From: Novibacillus thermophilus
Lineage (GTDB): Bacteria; Bacillota; Bacilli; Thermoactinomycetales; Novibacillaceae
DNA: 64,000 nt
Direction: 5' to 3'
Assembly (NCBI RefSeq): GCF_002005165.1
Contig: NZ_CP019699.1
Location: 2,914,001-2,978,000 of the forward strand
Under the pieces are notes generated by a model that saw only the letters and a list, made by a program, of their open reading frames with translations, did no database searches and had not been told where the DNA came from. How positions within the stretch are numbered: the first letter of the stretch is position 1; each line of letters begins with the position of its first letter. Positions 43,454 through 52,556 of the stretch are shown in pieces. Made by a program: the position numbers and the translations under genes.

Positions 43454-43461
43454 TCTATTCC

Positions 43462-43489
43462 ACTGTTTCGGTAACGGACGCATATGATA
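43462..43489 (+). promoter_or_regulatory. Sigma-K-like promoter of the CgeB-like gene
   Basis: AC at 43462-43463, exactly 17 bases, then CATATGATA at 43481-43489, matching CATANNNTA fully. The start codon is at 43520. Confidence 0.5.
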
Positions 43490-43519
43490 AAGTAAACGCG
43501 TGAATCAGGAGGTCACAAC

Positions 43520-44512
43520 GTGCACGCGCTCGTCGTCGTTTCGGGGGTCAAACGCCCCTTTGCACCGATTGACTTATCCATCGTCCGGGCGCTGAAGCAG
43601 TTAGGCGTCACGGTGACACCCTTATCTCCCGGACGTGAGCTGAATGACCGTTTGCTGTCCGTCGCCGCCCACGAGAAGCCCGATTTTGTTTTAGTCCACA
43701 TGGGGTGGCGGTTGACGAAAGGGAACCTCACACGTCTTCAGCAAGTCAACATCCCCAAAATGGTCTGGTTTACCGACGATCCTTACTACATGGACTGGTC
43801 AAAAACGGTAGGGAAGCACTTTGACCTCGTGTTCACAAATGAATCCCGCTCTGTTTCCGTCTACAGAGAGAACAGGTGTCCACGCGTTTTTCACCTTCCC
43901 CTAGGTGTGGACACCACTGTTTTTTTTCCGCGGCCGTCGGTTCCTCGACATTTTCAAAGTGACATTCTCGTTCTCGGCACCGCTTTTCAAAACAGAGTCG
44001 CATTTTTAAAACAGTTGCTTCCCCGCTTGCCTCAAGCCCGTGTGCGTCTCGTCGGCCCGGGGTGGGAAAAACTGAAGCACATCAAAAAACGTCACGTCAC
44101 CGTCCATCCAAAGTGGGTATCGCCGAAAGCAGCCAACGGTTATTACAACGGAGCCAGTATCGTGCTCAACTTAGAACGTTCTCCCTGGGACGAGTATTTG
44201 CGACTCAACCGGGGGAATGTACGCGCCGACACCCCGAACAACCGCACGTTTGAAGTGGCCGCGTGCTCCGCATTCCAACTGTCAGAGGAGCGGGCCGACT
44301 ACCCTTCACTGTACCCGAACCACGCCAAAGGAGTGACGTTCCGCACGCCCGGCGAATGTCTCAAGCGCATTCGCTACTACTTGCCGCGTGAAAAAGAGCG
44401 CCGTCAGATCGCGAACGACATGTACGAGTGTACGATCGAAACCCATCAGTATCAGCACCGCTTACAGCAGTTAATCGACACTTTTAACGAGAATCTTAGT
44501 CTGATAGGCTAG
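43520..44512 (+). CDS. CgeB-like spore glycosyltransferase
   Basis: 330 residues, GTG start. The pattern WFTDDPYYMDWS, DLVFTNESRSVSVYREN, HLPLGVDTTVFFP, GTAFQNRVAFLKQLL and APNNRTFEVAACSAFQL-like DTPNNRTFEVAACSAFQL is that of CgeB/DUF3880 glycosyltransferases, which modify the outer spore surface in Bacillus. It shares this architecture with the gene at 48098. A sigma-K-like promoter lies directly upstream, and cysC follows after 70 bases. Confidence 0.85.
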   Translation: MHALVVVSGVKRPFAPIDLSIVRALKQLGVTVTPLSPGRELNDRLLSVAAHEKPDFVLVHMGWRLTKGNLTRLQQVNIPKMVWFTDDPYYMDWSKTVGKHFDLVFTNESRSVSVYRENRCPRVFHLPLGVDTTVFFPRPSVPRHFQSDILVLGTAFQNRVAFLKQLLPRLPQARVRLVGPGWEKLKHIKKRHVTVHPKWVSPKAANGYYNGASIVLNLERSPWDEYLRLNRGNVRADTPNNRTFEVAACSAFQLSEERADYPSLYPNHAKGVTFRTPGECLKRIRYYLPREKERRQIANDMYECTIETHQYQHRLQQLIDTFNENLSLIG

Positions 44513-44582
44513 GGACGTTCCCCGGAACTCTTAAACGCCATACATTGACTCTATAAAAAATAGCAAAAAGGAGATTCCTCTT

Positions 44583-45119
44583 TTGACACAACAAGGCGTG
44601 ACACTGTGGTTTACTGGGTTGTCCGGAGCCGGCAAAACGACGATTTGCCGCCGTTTGCTAACTGAATTAAAAAAACGAAACGTGAAAGTGGAATTGCTGG
44701 ACGGCGACGTCGTCCGTCAACAGTTGACGAAAGATTTAGGTTTCAGCCGCCGCGACCGGTTAACTAATATTGAGCGGGTGGCCTTTGTCGCCGACCTACT
44801 GTGTAAACACGGCGTCATCGTCCTCGCCGCATTCATCTCACCGTACCGGGAAATGCGGGACTACGCGCGGCAGGCGATCACCTCGTTCCGCGAAGTTTAC
44901 GTCAAGTGTCCCCTTGAAACGTGTGTGAAGCGGGACGTCAAGGGATTGTACCGCAAAGCGATCAAAGGGGAAATCAAGAAATTTACGGGGATTAGCGACC
45001 CGTACGAACCGCCGCTCAGCCCGGACCTCGTGTTGGATACAGAACGGGAAACAGTGGAGGAAAGCGTACGGAAAGTGATGCGCTTTTTGGAGGAACAACA
45101 GTTTATTCCCAAAAATTGA
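44583..45119 (+). CDS. cysC: Adenylylsulfate (APS) kinase
   Basis: Phosphorylates APS to PAPS, the sulfate donor. 178 residues, TTG start. P-loop GLSGAGKTT at 12-20, LDGDVVRQQLTKDLGFSRRDRLTNIERV (APS-binding), FISPYREMRDYAR, and KGLYRKAIKGEIKKFTGISDPYEPP. Assimilatory clusters normally also hold cysH and sulfite reductase genes; none is here. Instead it lies beside a sulfotransferase and glycosyltransferases, so PAPS is probably used for sulfation. It overlaps the open frame of the next gene. Confidence 0.95.
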   Translation: MTQQGVTLWFTGLSGAGKTTICRRLLTELKKRNVKVELLDGDVVRQQLTKDLGFSRRDRLTNIERVAFVADLLCKHGVIVLAAFISPYREMRDYARQAITSFREVYVKCPLETCVKRDVKGLYRKAIKGEIKKFTGISDPYEPPLSPDLVLDTERETVEESVRKVMRFLEEQQFIPKN

Positions 45120-45139
45120 AGGGAGGGGAGGGATTCGCG

Positions 45140-46537
45140 ATGGGGAAAAAAGTGATGGTCATCGGATTGGACTGTGCCGCTCCCCCGCTCATCTTTAAAA
45201 AATGGCTGAACGATCTGCCGAACATCAAACGGTTAGTCGAGACGGGCGTGCACGGGAAACTGCGCAGTTCTGACCCGCCGATTACCGTCCCGGCGTGGGC
45301 GACACTCGTAACGGGCCAGGACCCAGGACAATTAGGATTTTACGGCTTTCGCAACCGCACCGAATACGACTATTCGAGCATGTCCATCGTCGACAGCCGG
45401 TCGCTCACAGCTGACACCATCTGGGACATCCTCGGAAAGAAAGGCTACCAATCCATCGTCATCGGCGTTCCCCCGTCGTTTCCGCCCAAGCCGCTCAACG
45501 GTTGCTCTGTTTCTTGCTTTTTGACACCTGGCACCGACGTTTCGTACACGTATCCGGCAAATTTAGCGGAAGAAGTAGAGCAAGTGATCGGAAACTATCA
45601 ATTTGACGTGGAAAATTTCCGCAGTGCTGCACCGGACGACATATTAAAACAGATCTACGACATGACTGAAAAACGGTTTAAACTGGCGTCGCACCTCATC
45701 CGAACGAAAGACTGGGACTTTTTTATGATGGTGGAGATGGGAGTCGACCGCATCCACCACGCGTTCTGGCACCACATGGACGAAAAACATGTGTTGTACG
45801 AACCCAATTCGCCGTACCGACTTGCGATATACGACTACTACACCTTTGTGGACCGGAAAGTCGGCCAGCTCCTCGAACAGGTGAAAGACGACTGCCTCGT
45901 CCTCGTCGTCTCCGACCACGGCGCCAAGCGAATGGATGGCGGCTTTTGCCTGAACGAGTGGTTAATCCGGGAAGGACTCTTGACGTTAAAACAGCCAGTT
46001 GACCGCATCACGCCGCTTACACCGGACATGGTCAACTGGCAAAAGACGAGAGCGTGGGGGTACGGCGGCTATTACGGACGCATCCATTTAAACGTCAAAG
46101 GGCGAGAACCGTCTGGGGTCATTCCGAAACACCGTTACGAACACGTGCGCAACCGACTGATCAAAAAGTTGACCGCGCTCAAAGACGAACGCGGAACACC
46201 ACTGGGCACGAAGGCGTATAAACCCGAACAGCTGTACCGCAAAACGCGAAACATCCCGCCGGATCTGTTGGTGTACTTCGGCCGTTTGTTCTGGCGTTCC
46301 ATCGGTTCCGTTGGACATCGTAAACTGTACGTTTACGAGAACGATTCGGGACCGGACGGCGCCAATCACGACTACCACGGCATCTTCATCGCCTCCCGCC
46401 TCAACTCCCACAAAAAAGTGGCAGGCGCGGGACGTACCGTCGAAAGACTTCGGCTGTTGGACGTCACACCGTCCCTCCTCCGCTACTTTGGCATCGAGCC
46501 CCCCAGATCTATGCAGGGAAAAAGCATCCCGCTGTAA
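45140..46537 (+). CDS. Alkaline-phosphatase-superfamily phosphodiesterase/phosphatase
   Basis: 465 residues from ATG 45140 with GGGAGGGGAGGG. Metal ligands in VIGLDCAAP, a Thr nucleophile in PITVPAWATLVTG, VSDHGAKRMDG and NHDYHGIF. This is the type I phosphodiesterase/nucleotide pyrophosphatase branch, not a formylglycine sulfatase. In this setting it could hydrolyse the by-product PAP or a nucleotide sugar, but that is inference. Coupled to cysC: they end and begin within 20 bases. Confidence 0.8.
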   Translation: MGKKVMVIGLDCAAPPLIFKKWLNDLPNIKRLVETGVHGKLRSSDPPITVPAWATLVTGQDPGQLGFYGFRNRTEYDYSSMSIVDSRSLTADTIWDILGKKGYQSIVIGVPPSFPPKPLNGCSVSCFLTPGTDVSYTYPANLAEEVEQVIGNYQFDVENFRSAAPDDILKQIYDMTEKRFKLASHLIRTKDWDFFMMVEMGVDRIHHAFWHHMDEKHVLYEPNSPYRLAIYDYYTFVDRKVGQLLEQVKDDCLVLVVSDHGAKRMDGGFCLNEWLIREGLLTLKQPVDRITPLTPDMVNWQKTRAWGYGGYYGRIHLNVKGREPSGVIPKHRYEHVRNRLIKKLTALKDERGTPLGTKAYKPEQLYRKTRNIPPDLLVYFGRLFWRSIGSVGHRKLYVYENDSGPDGANHDYHGIFIASRLNSHKKVAGAGRTVERLRLLDVTPSLLRYFGIEPPRSMQGKSIPL

Positions 46538-46541
46538 AACG

Positions 46542-46574
46542 ACATCCCTCCCGCTTCTCAAGCGGGAGGGATGT
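46542..46574. terminator. Bidirectional terminator between convergent genes
   Basis: ACATCCCTCCCGCTT and AAGCGGGAGGGATGT form a perfect 15-base stem with a CTC loop. T-runs are short on both sides. Confidence 0.8.
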
Positions 46575-46578
46575 TGCG

Positions 46579-47928
46579 TTAATAGCCGAGGTCGCTGAGC
46601 CGCTTTTTCACTTTTTCTTCTTCGGCGACAGTGAGGGGGTGAAGCTTCGTCTTTTGCCCTTTGGACAGCGGATCAACCGCTTTGTACTTAGAGCGCAGCT
46701 GCTTCACGGATTGTTCTAGCAGCCGGTTCAACCGGGAAACGACTTGTTGGCGTTTGGCGGCGACGTTGTGCTGTTCGTCAGCATCCCGTTCCAAGTGGTA
46801 CAACTCAAATTTGGGATTGCCGTAGACGTCTTGTTCCAGCGACTTAATCAACTTCCACTTCGGGGTGCGAATCGAGCGCTTTAACTGCCAGTTGGCCTCG
46901 CATGACGTGACAAACGGACGAATGTGCGCCAATTTCCCCCGAATGAGCGGCACGAGGGATTTCCCGTCGAGTTGGCGGGGAGGAGCGTACTGGATTCCGG
47001 CCACGTGTAAGACCGTGGGCAAAATGTCAGCGTGTTGGCACAACCCGTCGACGCGCTTGTTTTCCGGCAAAACGCCAGGTGCGACCATGATGAACGGAAC
47101 GTGAACGGTTGCATCGTACAAACCGTGGTGGTCGAAGTAAATGTGGTGTTCGCCCAAACTTTCGCCGTGATCTCCCACGAGCACGATCAGCGTGTTGTCT
47201 AAGAGGTTGAGTTCTTTCAGTTGCTCGAGCAATTGTCCGATGTGGTAGTCCAAGTAACTGATTTCCCCGTCGTACAAGCCGCGCACGTACTCCGGATTGT
47301 TCACCCCTTTGGACCATTTCTGAAACCAACTGTACAACGGTTCCCGCATCACGGTTTTGAGATCGCGGCCGCTGACCTGGGCTTTAATGTTGTGCGTGTA
47401 GCGGCGGTTCCACGGTTGCGGCGGGATGTAAGGGAAGTGGGGGTCCCAGTAGTGCAAAAACAGAAAAAATTTCTCCTGGCGGTGCTGTTTCAGCCATTGA
47501 AAGGCCAAGCGGTTGACGTCTTCGGCTGTGGCGAGAAAGTGGATCTTCCGTTTTTCTCCGGGATCTAAGTAGTCGTCGTAGCCGCGTTTGAACCAGTTGT
47601 TCACGGTTCCGGTACAGCGGTGATTGTTGTCCACAGCTGCCGTCCTGTACCCGTTTCGTTTCAAAATCTGGCTCATCGTCGTGAGCTTTGGGCTGATTTT
47701 TTGCGGTTTCATATTGACGACTCCGTGGGCAACCGGATTCCGGCCGGTCAACATCGTCACAAAGGAGCTCTGGGTGACGTTATTTTCGGCTATCATCGAG
47801 CGGAACAAGACACCGCGTTTGGCTAACTGGTCGATATGTGGAGTCGTGTTCTTGTGGTAGCCGTAACACCCGAGGTGATCGGCGCGCAACGTGTCCAACG
47901 CCAAAAATACGATATTCAAACAATCCAC
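46579..47928 (-). CDS. Sulfatase-fold (arylsulfatase-like) hydrolase lacking the formylglycine motif
   Basis: 449 residues. The sulfatase fold is clear: LNIVFLALDTLRADHLGCYGYHKNTTPHID, HYWDPHFPY, VGDHGESLGEHHIYFDHHGLYDATVHVPFIM and TPKWKLIK. Where true sulfatases have Cys/Ser-x-Pro-x-Arg, this protein has NNVTQSSFVTMLTGR, with a Thr at the nucleophile place, so it is more likely a phosphatase or transferase. Start is GTG 47928, or TTG 47919 with AGGTGG ahead. A sigma-K-like site (AC, 16 bases, CATATGATG) lies at 47961-47987. Confidence 0.8.
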   Translation of the reverse strand: MDCLNIVFLALDTLRADHLGCYGYHKNTTPHIDQLAKRGVLFRSMIAENNVTQSSFVTMLTGRNPVAHGVVNMKPQKISPKLTTMSQILKRNGYRTAAVDNNHRCTGTVNNWFKRGYDDYLDPGEKRKIHFLATAEDVNRLAFQWLKQHRQEKFFLFLHYWDPHFPYIPPQPWNRRYTHNIKAQVSGRDLKTVMREPLYSWFQKWSKGVNNPEYVRGLYDGEISYLDYHIGQLLEQLKELNLLDNTLIVLVGDHGESLGEHHIYFDHHGLYDATVHVPFIMVAPGVLPENKRVDGLCQHADILPTVLHVAGIQYAPPRQLDGKSLVPLIRGKLAHIRPFVTSCEANWQLKRSIRTPKWKLIKSLEQDVYGNPKFELYHLERDADEQHNVAAKRQQVVSRLNRLLEQSVKQLRSKYKAVDPLSKGQKTKLHPLTVAEEEKVKKRLSDLGY

Positions 47929-48047
47929 CTGCCTATCAACATTTCATTCTGTTTCTCTCTCATCATATGCCGCGGTACTAGGGATGTGTCAGTAGTCACA
48001 TGATGGTTTTTGTCTGCCTATGAACTCTCATAAAACAGAAGGAATAA

Positions 48048-48066
48048 GATAGGATAGGATAGGATA
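48048..48066 (+). repeat. Short tandem repeat GATAG, about 3.8 copies
   Basis: GATAGGATAGGATAGGATA lies 31 bases before the start of the CgeB-like gene at 48098 and just before its ribosome site GGGAGG. Confidence 0.8.
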
Positions 48067-48097
48067 ACGCCAATCTGCAAGAATTGGGAGGATCACT

Positions 48098-49132
48098 GTG
48101 CGCCTTTTTTACATCTCATCCGGTTGCGGTTTTTCATTCAGTCCAACGATGACAGATGAAGATTACAACATCATTCGCGCTTTCCGCCAGTTGGAAAAGG
48201 AGAGAAAAGGATTTAAACTAGAAGTCTTTTTGTTAAAGAAGGACTCGTCAAGCACGTTGTTGAAACGCATCAAAGCATTTCGCCCCGATGCCGTTCTCGT
48301 CTTCAAAGGATTTCGTTTCCCGCACCGTTACGTGACCGCCATTCGCAAAATGGGGTACCGCATCGGAGTATGGTTAGTGGACGATCCGTACCGGCTGAAA
48401 ACCCACTACCAACTGGTCCAACCTTACGCGTTTGTCATCACGCAAGAAGCGAGTTGCGTCATGTTTTACCGCCAAATGGGAAAAACGTGTTTTCACATCC
48501 CCTTGGCTGTCAACACACAGAAGTACACCCCGAACCCTCACGTGCCGTCTAAGTACCACTCGGACATATGTTTTGTTGGAAGCGGCTTTCCCGTGCGGAT
48601 TAAAATGTTTGACAAGTTGGCACCGTATTTAAAATACCGCCGCTTTTTCATCATCGGACAGTGGTGGAACCGGCTGAAACACTACCCTGTTCTCAAACGC
48701 GGAATCATCAACCAACCGATCCCGCCGTCAGAAGTGACCAAGTACTACAACGGAGCTAAAATCGTGCTCAACATTCACCGCACAGCGAACGACAGACTGG
48801 AAAACTTTAAAAACCTCCCCGCGCTTACACCGAACAACCGCACCTTTGAAATCGCCGCTTGCGGGGCATTTCAGTTGGCGTCGTACCGTCCCCACTTGAG
48901 AAGGTACTACAAAAAGGACGAACTTGTGGCCTTCAGCGGGTGGAAAGAGTTAGAGCGTAAAATAGACTACTACTTAAAACATCCGCATGAGAGAAGGGAG
49001 ATCAGCGAACGGGCTTACGAACGAACGCTGTCCCACCACACGTACGAAGCCAGACTCACCAAGCTCATCGAAACGTTAAATGAATACATTTGGAAAGAAA
49101 ACGGTAAAACCGGCATCCGACAGCCGGTGTAG
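48098..49132 (+). CDS. CgeB-like spore glycosyltransferase
   Basis: 344 residues, GTG start with TTGGGAGGATCACT upstream. Same layout as the gene at 43520: GVWLVDDPYRLKTHYQLVQ, FVITQEASCVMFYRQMG, HIPLAVNTQKYTPNP, SDICFVGSGFPVRIKMFDKL and LTPNNRTFEIAACGAFQLASYRPHL. CgeB relatives build the outermost spore layer. It is followed by a GT2 gene after 20 bases. CATAAAACA near 48029 is a weak sigma-K-like -10. Confidence 0.85.
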   Translation: MRLFYISSGCGFSFSPTMTDEDYNIIRAFRQLEKERKGFKLEVFLLKKDSSSTLLKRIKAFRPDAVLVFKGFRFPHRYVTAIRKMGYRIGVWLVDDPYRLKTHYQLVQPYAFVITQEASCVMFYRQMGKTCFHIPLAVNTQKYTPNPHVPSKYHSDICFVGSGFPVRIKMFDKLAPYLKYRRFFIIGQWWNRLKHYPVLKRGIINQPIPPSEVTKYYNGAKIVLNIHRTANDRLENFKNLPALTPNNRTFEIAACGAFQLASYRPHLRRYYKKDELVAFSGWKELERKIDYYLKHPHERREISERAYERTLSHHTYEARLTKLIETLNEYIWKENGKTGIRQPV

Positions 49133-49152
49133 GTGAAGGAGGGGAGAAGCGA

Positions 49153-50487
49153 ATGTTTTCCTTGTTGCTGCGCCACTCGGGATCCGTCAACGAGCTGTAT
49201 CACACGTTCAGGACTTTGTGCTCCCCGTCCATCAAAAAGCGTTGGGAAAAAGCTTATGTCCTCGTCGACACCGCGTTCCAACACCACACTGAAAAAATCC
49301 TACCTGCACGTAAAGAAGACGTCGTGGTCAAACCGGTTCCCAAAAAAGAGTGGCCACACGCCTTGAACACTTTTTTAACCGCGATAAACGAGCCGTGGGT
49401 CTGTACGTGTGACACGACTTGCGGGAGAGATGCGCTGTCGGGGTTACTAGACCTTGTGCAAGCCGTCCAAACATTTCCTGATTCCGTCGGTTTCCGATTA
49501 GAAGGGCGTCTCGGTTCCCGCGGCCCTCATCTTTTTTGTTGGAACAGGGCGTTTATGATCAAGCGAGGAGGGTGGCCGCTGAGGAGTGAATGGCCGTTCA
49601 CCGATGAAGCAGACCGCTACGTGTGGGCCGCGCTCCCCGAATCGAACAAAACGTCCATTGTCGTGAACAAACGGCCTGTCACCCCGAACCGCTCTTTTTG
49701 GTACAAGCAAAAAGAGCGGTGGGTCGACTACTTTTTAACATTTTTAGAAAACAGAAGAGCGATTAACGTGACAGGAGGGGGAAAAGACCCGCTCGTTTCC
49801 GTCATCATATCCGCTTACAACGAAGAGGCACACATCCCGTGGTCGATTGCGTCTGTCTTGTACCAAACGATGCCACACTTTGAGCTTATCATCGTCAACG
49901 ACGGATCAACGGACGAGACCGTCAAAGTGATTCAGAGATATAATGACCCGAGAATTAAACTCGTCTCCCATTCCACGAACCGGGGGAAAGTGCACTGTTT
50001 AAACGAAGCGCTGGCAATGGCCCGCGGCAGTATTTTGTTTGAATTGGACGCGGACGATTGGTTGGGTCCTGAAGCGTTAGACTGGGCAGTAACGGAAATG
50101 AAGAAACAGCAGAAGGACGTGGCATTCCTCTACGGAGATCGCCTCTTTTGGAACGAAGACTCATACGGCCAACTGACCGTCCGCCACGAACAGCGCGGGA
50201 AACAAGTGTGGTCCCGGCGGCAGTATATGCGTGATTTGACCCCGATCGGCCCCCGGGTCTACAGGCGCGAAGCGCTGGACGCTGTCGGCGGTTGGCCAGT
50301 GGATGCGTTTTGCGACGGGCGATTGTACGAAGATGTGCGGATCGTGCTGCATTTGCTAAAAGATTTCCGCGTCGTTTACGCTCCAGGCTTACACTACCAC
50401 GTCCGGATGCGAGCCAACAGCATCACCAACCGCCATAAGGACACATTTGAGAAATGGAAGAAGTGGATACAGGAACATGGCGACTAA
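49153..50487 (+). CDS. Glycosyltransferase family 2 with an extra N-terminal domain
   Basis: 444 residues. The GT2 domain occupies about 215-440: PLVSVIISAYNEEAHIPWSIASVLYQT, LIIVNDGSTDETVKVIQRY, NRGKVHCLNEALAMARGSILFELDADDW (DADD metal site) and a C-terminal GRLYEDVRIVLHLL. The first 210 residues contain a second, partial GT-A-like fold (VCTCDTTCGRDALSGLLDLVQ, RAFMIKRGGWPLRSEWPFTDEADRYVWA), perhaps an acceptor or inactive donor domain. ATG 49153 with GAAGGAGGGG. Probably elongates the spore glycan. Confidence 0.88.
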   Translation: MFSLLLRHSGSVNELYHTFRTLCSPSIKKRWEKAYVLVDTAFQHHTEKILPARKEDVVVKPVPKKEWPHALNTFLTAINEPWVCTCDTTCGRDALSGLLDLVQAVQTFPDSVGFRLEGRLGSRGPHLFCWNRAFMIKRGGWPLRSEWPFTDEADRYVWAALPESNKTSIVVNKRPVTPNRSFWYKQKERWVDYFLTFLENRRAINVTGGGKDPLVSVIISAYNEEAHIPWSIASVLYQTMPHFELIIVNDGSTDETVKVIQRYNDPRIKLVSHSTNRGKVHCLNEALAMARGSILFELDADDWLGPEALDWAVTEMKKQQKDVAFLYGDRLFWNEDSYGQLTVRHEQRGKQVWSRRQYMRDLTPIGPRVYRREALDAVGGWPVDAFCDGRLYEDVRIVLHLLKDFRVVYAPGLHYHVRMRANSITNRHKDTFEKWKKWIQEHGD

Positions 50488-50496
50488 AACGTATAA

Positions 50497-50514
50497 GCCC
50501 CGTGGAAACGGGGC
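50497..50514. terminator. Weak hairpin between convergent genes
   Basis: GCCCCGT, loop GGAA, ACGGGGC. No T-run follows on either strand, so termination here would be weak. Confidence 0.35.
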
Positions 50515-50529
50515 GTTATCGAAACAGTC

Positions 50530-50730
50530 TTAAACGACGCGAACAAATGCGATGGCTTGTAAGAATACTGTGACTTTCACAGGTGGGTAGCCCGGCGCAC
50601 TGCTCAAGTACATTTTCAGCCAGCGGCTGCTCACTTCGTATATTCTTCCTTCGTACAGACCGACAGACGTGGCGATCTGGACGTCGCGGTTGATTAATCT
50701 CCTTAACCGTCCTCTAAACGTCATCATCAT
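50530..50730 (-). CDS. Small DUF2642-like protein
   Basis: 66 residues of short beta strands (RGRLRRLINRDVQIATSVGLYEGRIYEVSSRWLKMYLS ... VTVFLQAIAFVRVV), a small Sm-like barrel pattern seen in the DUF2642 family, which is linked to spores in Bacilli. It follows the related gene at 50737 by 6 bases with GGAGGG ahead, so both come from one transcript. Function unknown. Confidence 0.65.
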   Translation of the reverse strand: MMMTFRGRLRRLINRDVQIATSVGLYEGRIYEVSSRWLKMYLSSAPGYPPVKVTVFLQAIAFVRVV

Positions 50731-50736
50731 CCCTCC

Positions 50737-50982
50737 TTATATCGGACTGATAGACACGATATTTTCATACGGCACGATTACTGTCGACATAGACGCTTCC
50801 ACAAGTTCGATGTAGTCGAAGCCGATATACGACACAGTGCCCTGGACGGTCCCGAAGTTCGTCGTAATCTCGTACGACTGGTTCACTTGGGCATCCAGCT
50901 GCTGGCTCAAGTCAAGAGAGGTATCACTGTTGTTTAGAGTGTGATCCAATGTATGTTCTCTCCTTTCGTTTGGCAAAGTCAT
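50737..50982 (-). CDS. DUF2642-like small protein
   Basis: 81 residues. A polar N-terminal 30 residues precede SYEITTNFGTVQGTVSYIGFDYIELVEASMSTVIVPYENIVSISPI-type sequence (quoted in part: TNFGTVQGTVSYIGFDYIEL), the DUF2642 strand pattern ending with V-P-Y-x-x-I-V-S-I. A sigma-K-like site at 50998-51025 suggests late sporulation expression. First gene of a two-gene unit. Confidence 0.68.
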   Translation of the reverse strand: MTLPNERREHTLDHTLNNSDTSLDLSQQLDAQVNQSYEITTNFGTVQGTVSYIGFDYIELVEASMSTVIVPYENIVSISPI

Positions 50983-50997
50983 TTCTTTTTCTCATAC

Positions 50998-51025
50998 TGT
51001 TTTATGCGAATAATATTCAAAGAGT
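50998..51025 (-). promoter_or_regulatory. Sigma-K-like promoter of the DUF2642-like pair
   Basis: On the minus strand: AC (51025-51024), 17 bases, CATAAAACA (51006-50998). One mismatch to CATANNNTA (T to C). It lies only about 16 bases before the start codon, so the leader would be very short. Confidence 0.35.
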
Positions 51026-51071
51026 GTCCCTTTGGTAGAAAATTAGATAGGAATCTAGCAGCTGGATCGGT

Positions 51072-52460
51072 CTACTTTTTAACATGCCTAGATCCCTTCC
51101 GTCCGTATTTCTGCAATAACTGTACAAATGCGGGATCCGGAATGCGGTAGTTTTCAGGTAGAGACTCGATGATGTTCCGCCACACTTTTGTGTCGACTCC
51201 TAGCTTGGTCAGATCTACTGTAAACGGAACCCCTTTGAATGGATCTTGCGTTTGCACACCACTTCCTCCTTTCGACAGGACGGTTTCGTAAACTTGTGTG
51301 ATGCGCTTCAGCATGGCCTCCATATTCCACGCTTGTTCGCCCCAAATTCTTGCTTTTTGTGATAACCGTTGTCGCAGTGGTCTATCGGAAAGGAGACGAT
51401 TCATCTGTTCAGCCAACGGCTTCGGATGGCCCGCCGGTGAAATGAGCCCTGTCTCCTCGTGTGACACCATTTCCGGAATCCCCCCTGCATCGGAAGTGAC
51501 GACGGCTGTTCCTGCTACTTGTGCTTCCATGAGAGCGAACGGGTGATTGTCCATCAAACTCGGCAAAACGAAAATATCAGCTTGGCCGAGTATGGCGGGG
51601 ACATCAAGGCGGTCTCCCAAAAATTGGACATCTTCGCCAAGGCCGTAAAGGCGGGAGTTGTGCTCCAACTGTCGGCGCAACGGGCCGTCGCCTAAGAAGA
51701 GGCACACCCAATCTTTTCTTTTTTTCTTCAATTCGTAGAGCGCCTGAATGAGTGTGTAATGCCCTTTCACACGGGTAAGGCGCGCAGAACAGACGATCAC
51801 TTTTTTGTTTGCGGGAACAGAAATGTCCGTCGCTTCATTCACCTTCTGGCGAAATCCGTGCACGTCCATTCCGTACGGAATTGTCGTCACCCCTTCAGGC
51901 GGAATGAAAAAATCCCGGGCGAACAAGTTCTTCAGCCAATGGGTCGGCATAATCGCTCTGTCTGCAGAAAGGACGCCAACACGCTCTAGGTTTGCGTAGT
52001 ACTCCCACAATTCCGGGCTCCGACGTCGGTCTAAGCCCGACTCCCGGGTGAAGCACCCGTGGACGGTGGCCACTAAGGGGACGTTTTTCGGTTTGATTCG
52101 GGCAAAGGCGCGAGTGGACACCACATCCTGGGTGTGGATGACATCGTACGATGTCAGGTCGAAAGAGAGGGCAGATAATTCATACTCATAGCGGTCTCTT
52201 TCGTATTTCATGACCCACGGATCGATGTACGGAAAATGACGACTGTAGGTGTCATTCAGTTTTAACGAGAAAAGGCGCGGCAGCTGAACTTGTAACACTT
52301 CGTGTCCTGTGCAGTCGACGTGGAAAACCTGACGGTTTCGTTGTGCGCACAGCCCGACTTCATGTCCTTGCCGTTCCAAACCCTGTTTGAGCTGGCGGAT
52401 GTATGACGTTACACCGCTCGCGAGTGAATCGTTCCAAAATGTGGCGAGTAAAACTTTCAA
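51072..52460 (-). CDS. GT4 glycosyltransferase, CotSA-like
   Basis: 462 residues. N-terminal acceptor fold (FWNDSLASGVTSYIRQLKQGLERQGHEVGLC), donor fold with VICSARLTRVKGHYTLIQAL, FLGDGPLRRQLE, and the E-x7-E-type HPFALMEAQVAGTAVVTSDAGGIPEMV. A C-terminal tail of about 75 residues after the GT fold (VDLTKLGVDTKVWRNI...) is unlike the family and is the main difference from the 403-residue relative at 57848. A CATATGATA box lies upstream at 52492-52484 but without AC at the right distance. Confidence 0.88.
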   Translation of the reverse strand: MKVLLATFWNDSLASGVTSYIRQLKQGLERQGHEVGLCAQRNRQVFHVDCTGHEVLQVQLPRLFSLKLNDTYSRHFPYIDPWVMKYERDRYEYELSALSFDLTSYDVIHTQDVVSTRAFARIKPKNVPLVATVHGCFTRESGLDRRRSPELWEYYANLERVGVLSADRAIMPTHWLKNLFARDFFIPPEGVTTIPYGMDVHGFRQKVNEATDISVPANKKVIVCSARLTRVKGHYTLIQALYELKKKRKDWVCLFLGDGPLRRQLEHNSRLYGLGEDVQFLGDRLDVPAILGQADIFVLPSLMDNHPFALMEAQVAGTAVVTSDAGGIPEMVSHEETGLISPAGHPKPLAEQMNRLLSDRPLRQRLSQKARIWGEQAWNMEAMLKRITQVYETVLSKGGSGVQTQDPFKGVPFTVDLTKLGVDTKVWRNIIESLPENYRIPDPAFVQLLQKYGRKGSRHVKK

Positions 52461-52556
52461 TCAATCCTGCACCCCCTTTCAACTATCATATGTGCACGCC
52501 TTAATCTCTGACAGGGGTACGTGTGCGAAAAACAAAACTTGAGAGAGACGTCTATG

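Noticed and set aside
46579-47928. True arylsulfatase that removes sulfate from the glycan
   Set aside because: The formylglycine motif Cys/Ser-x-Pro-x-Arg is absent, so the sulfatase reading is not supported.
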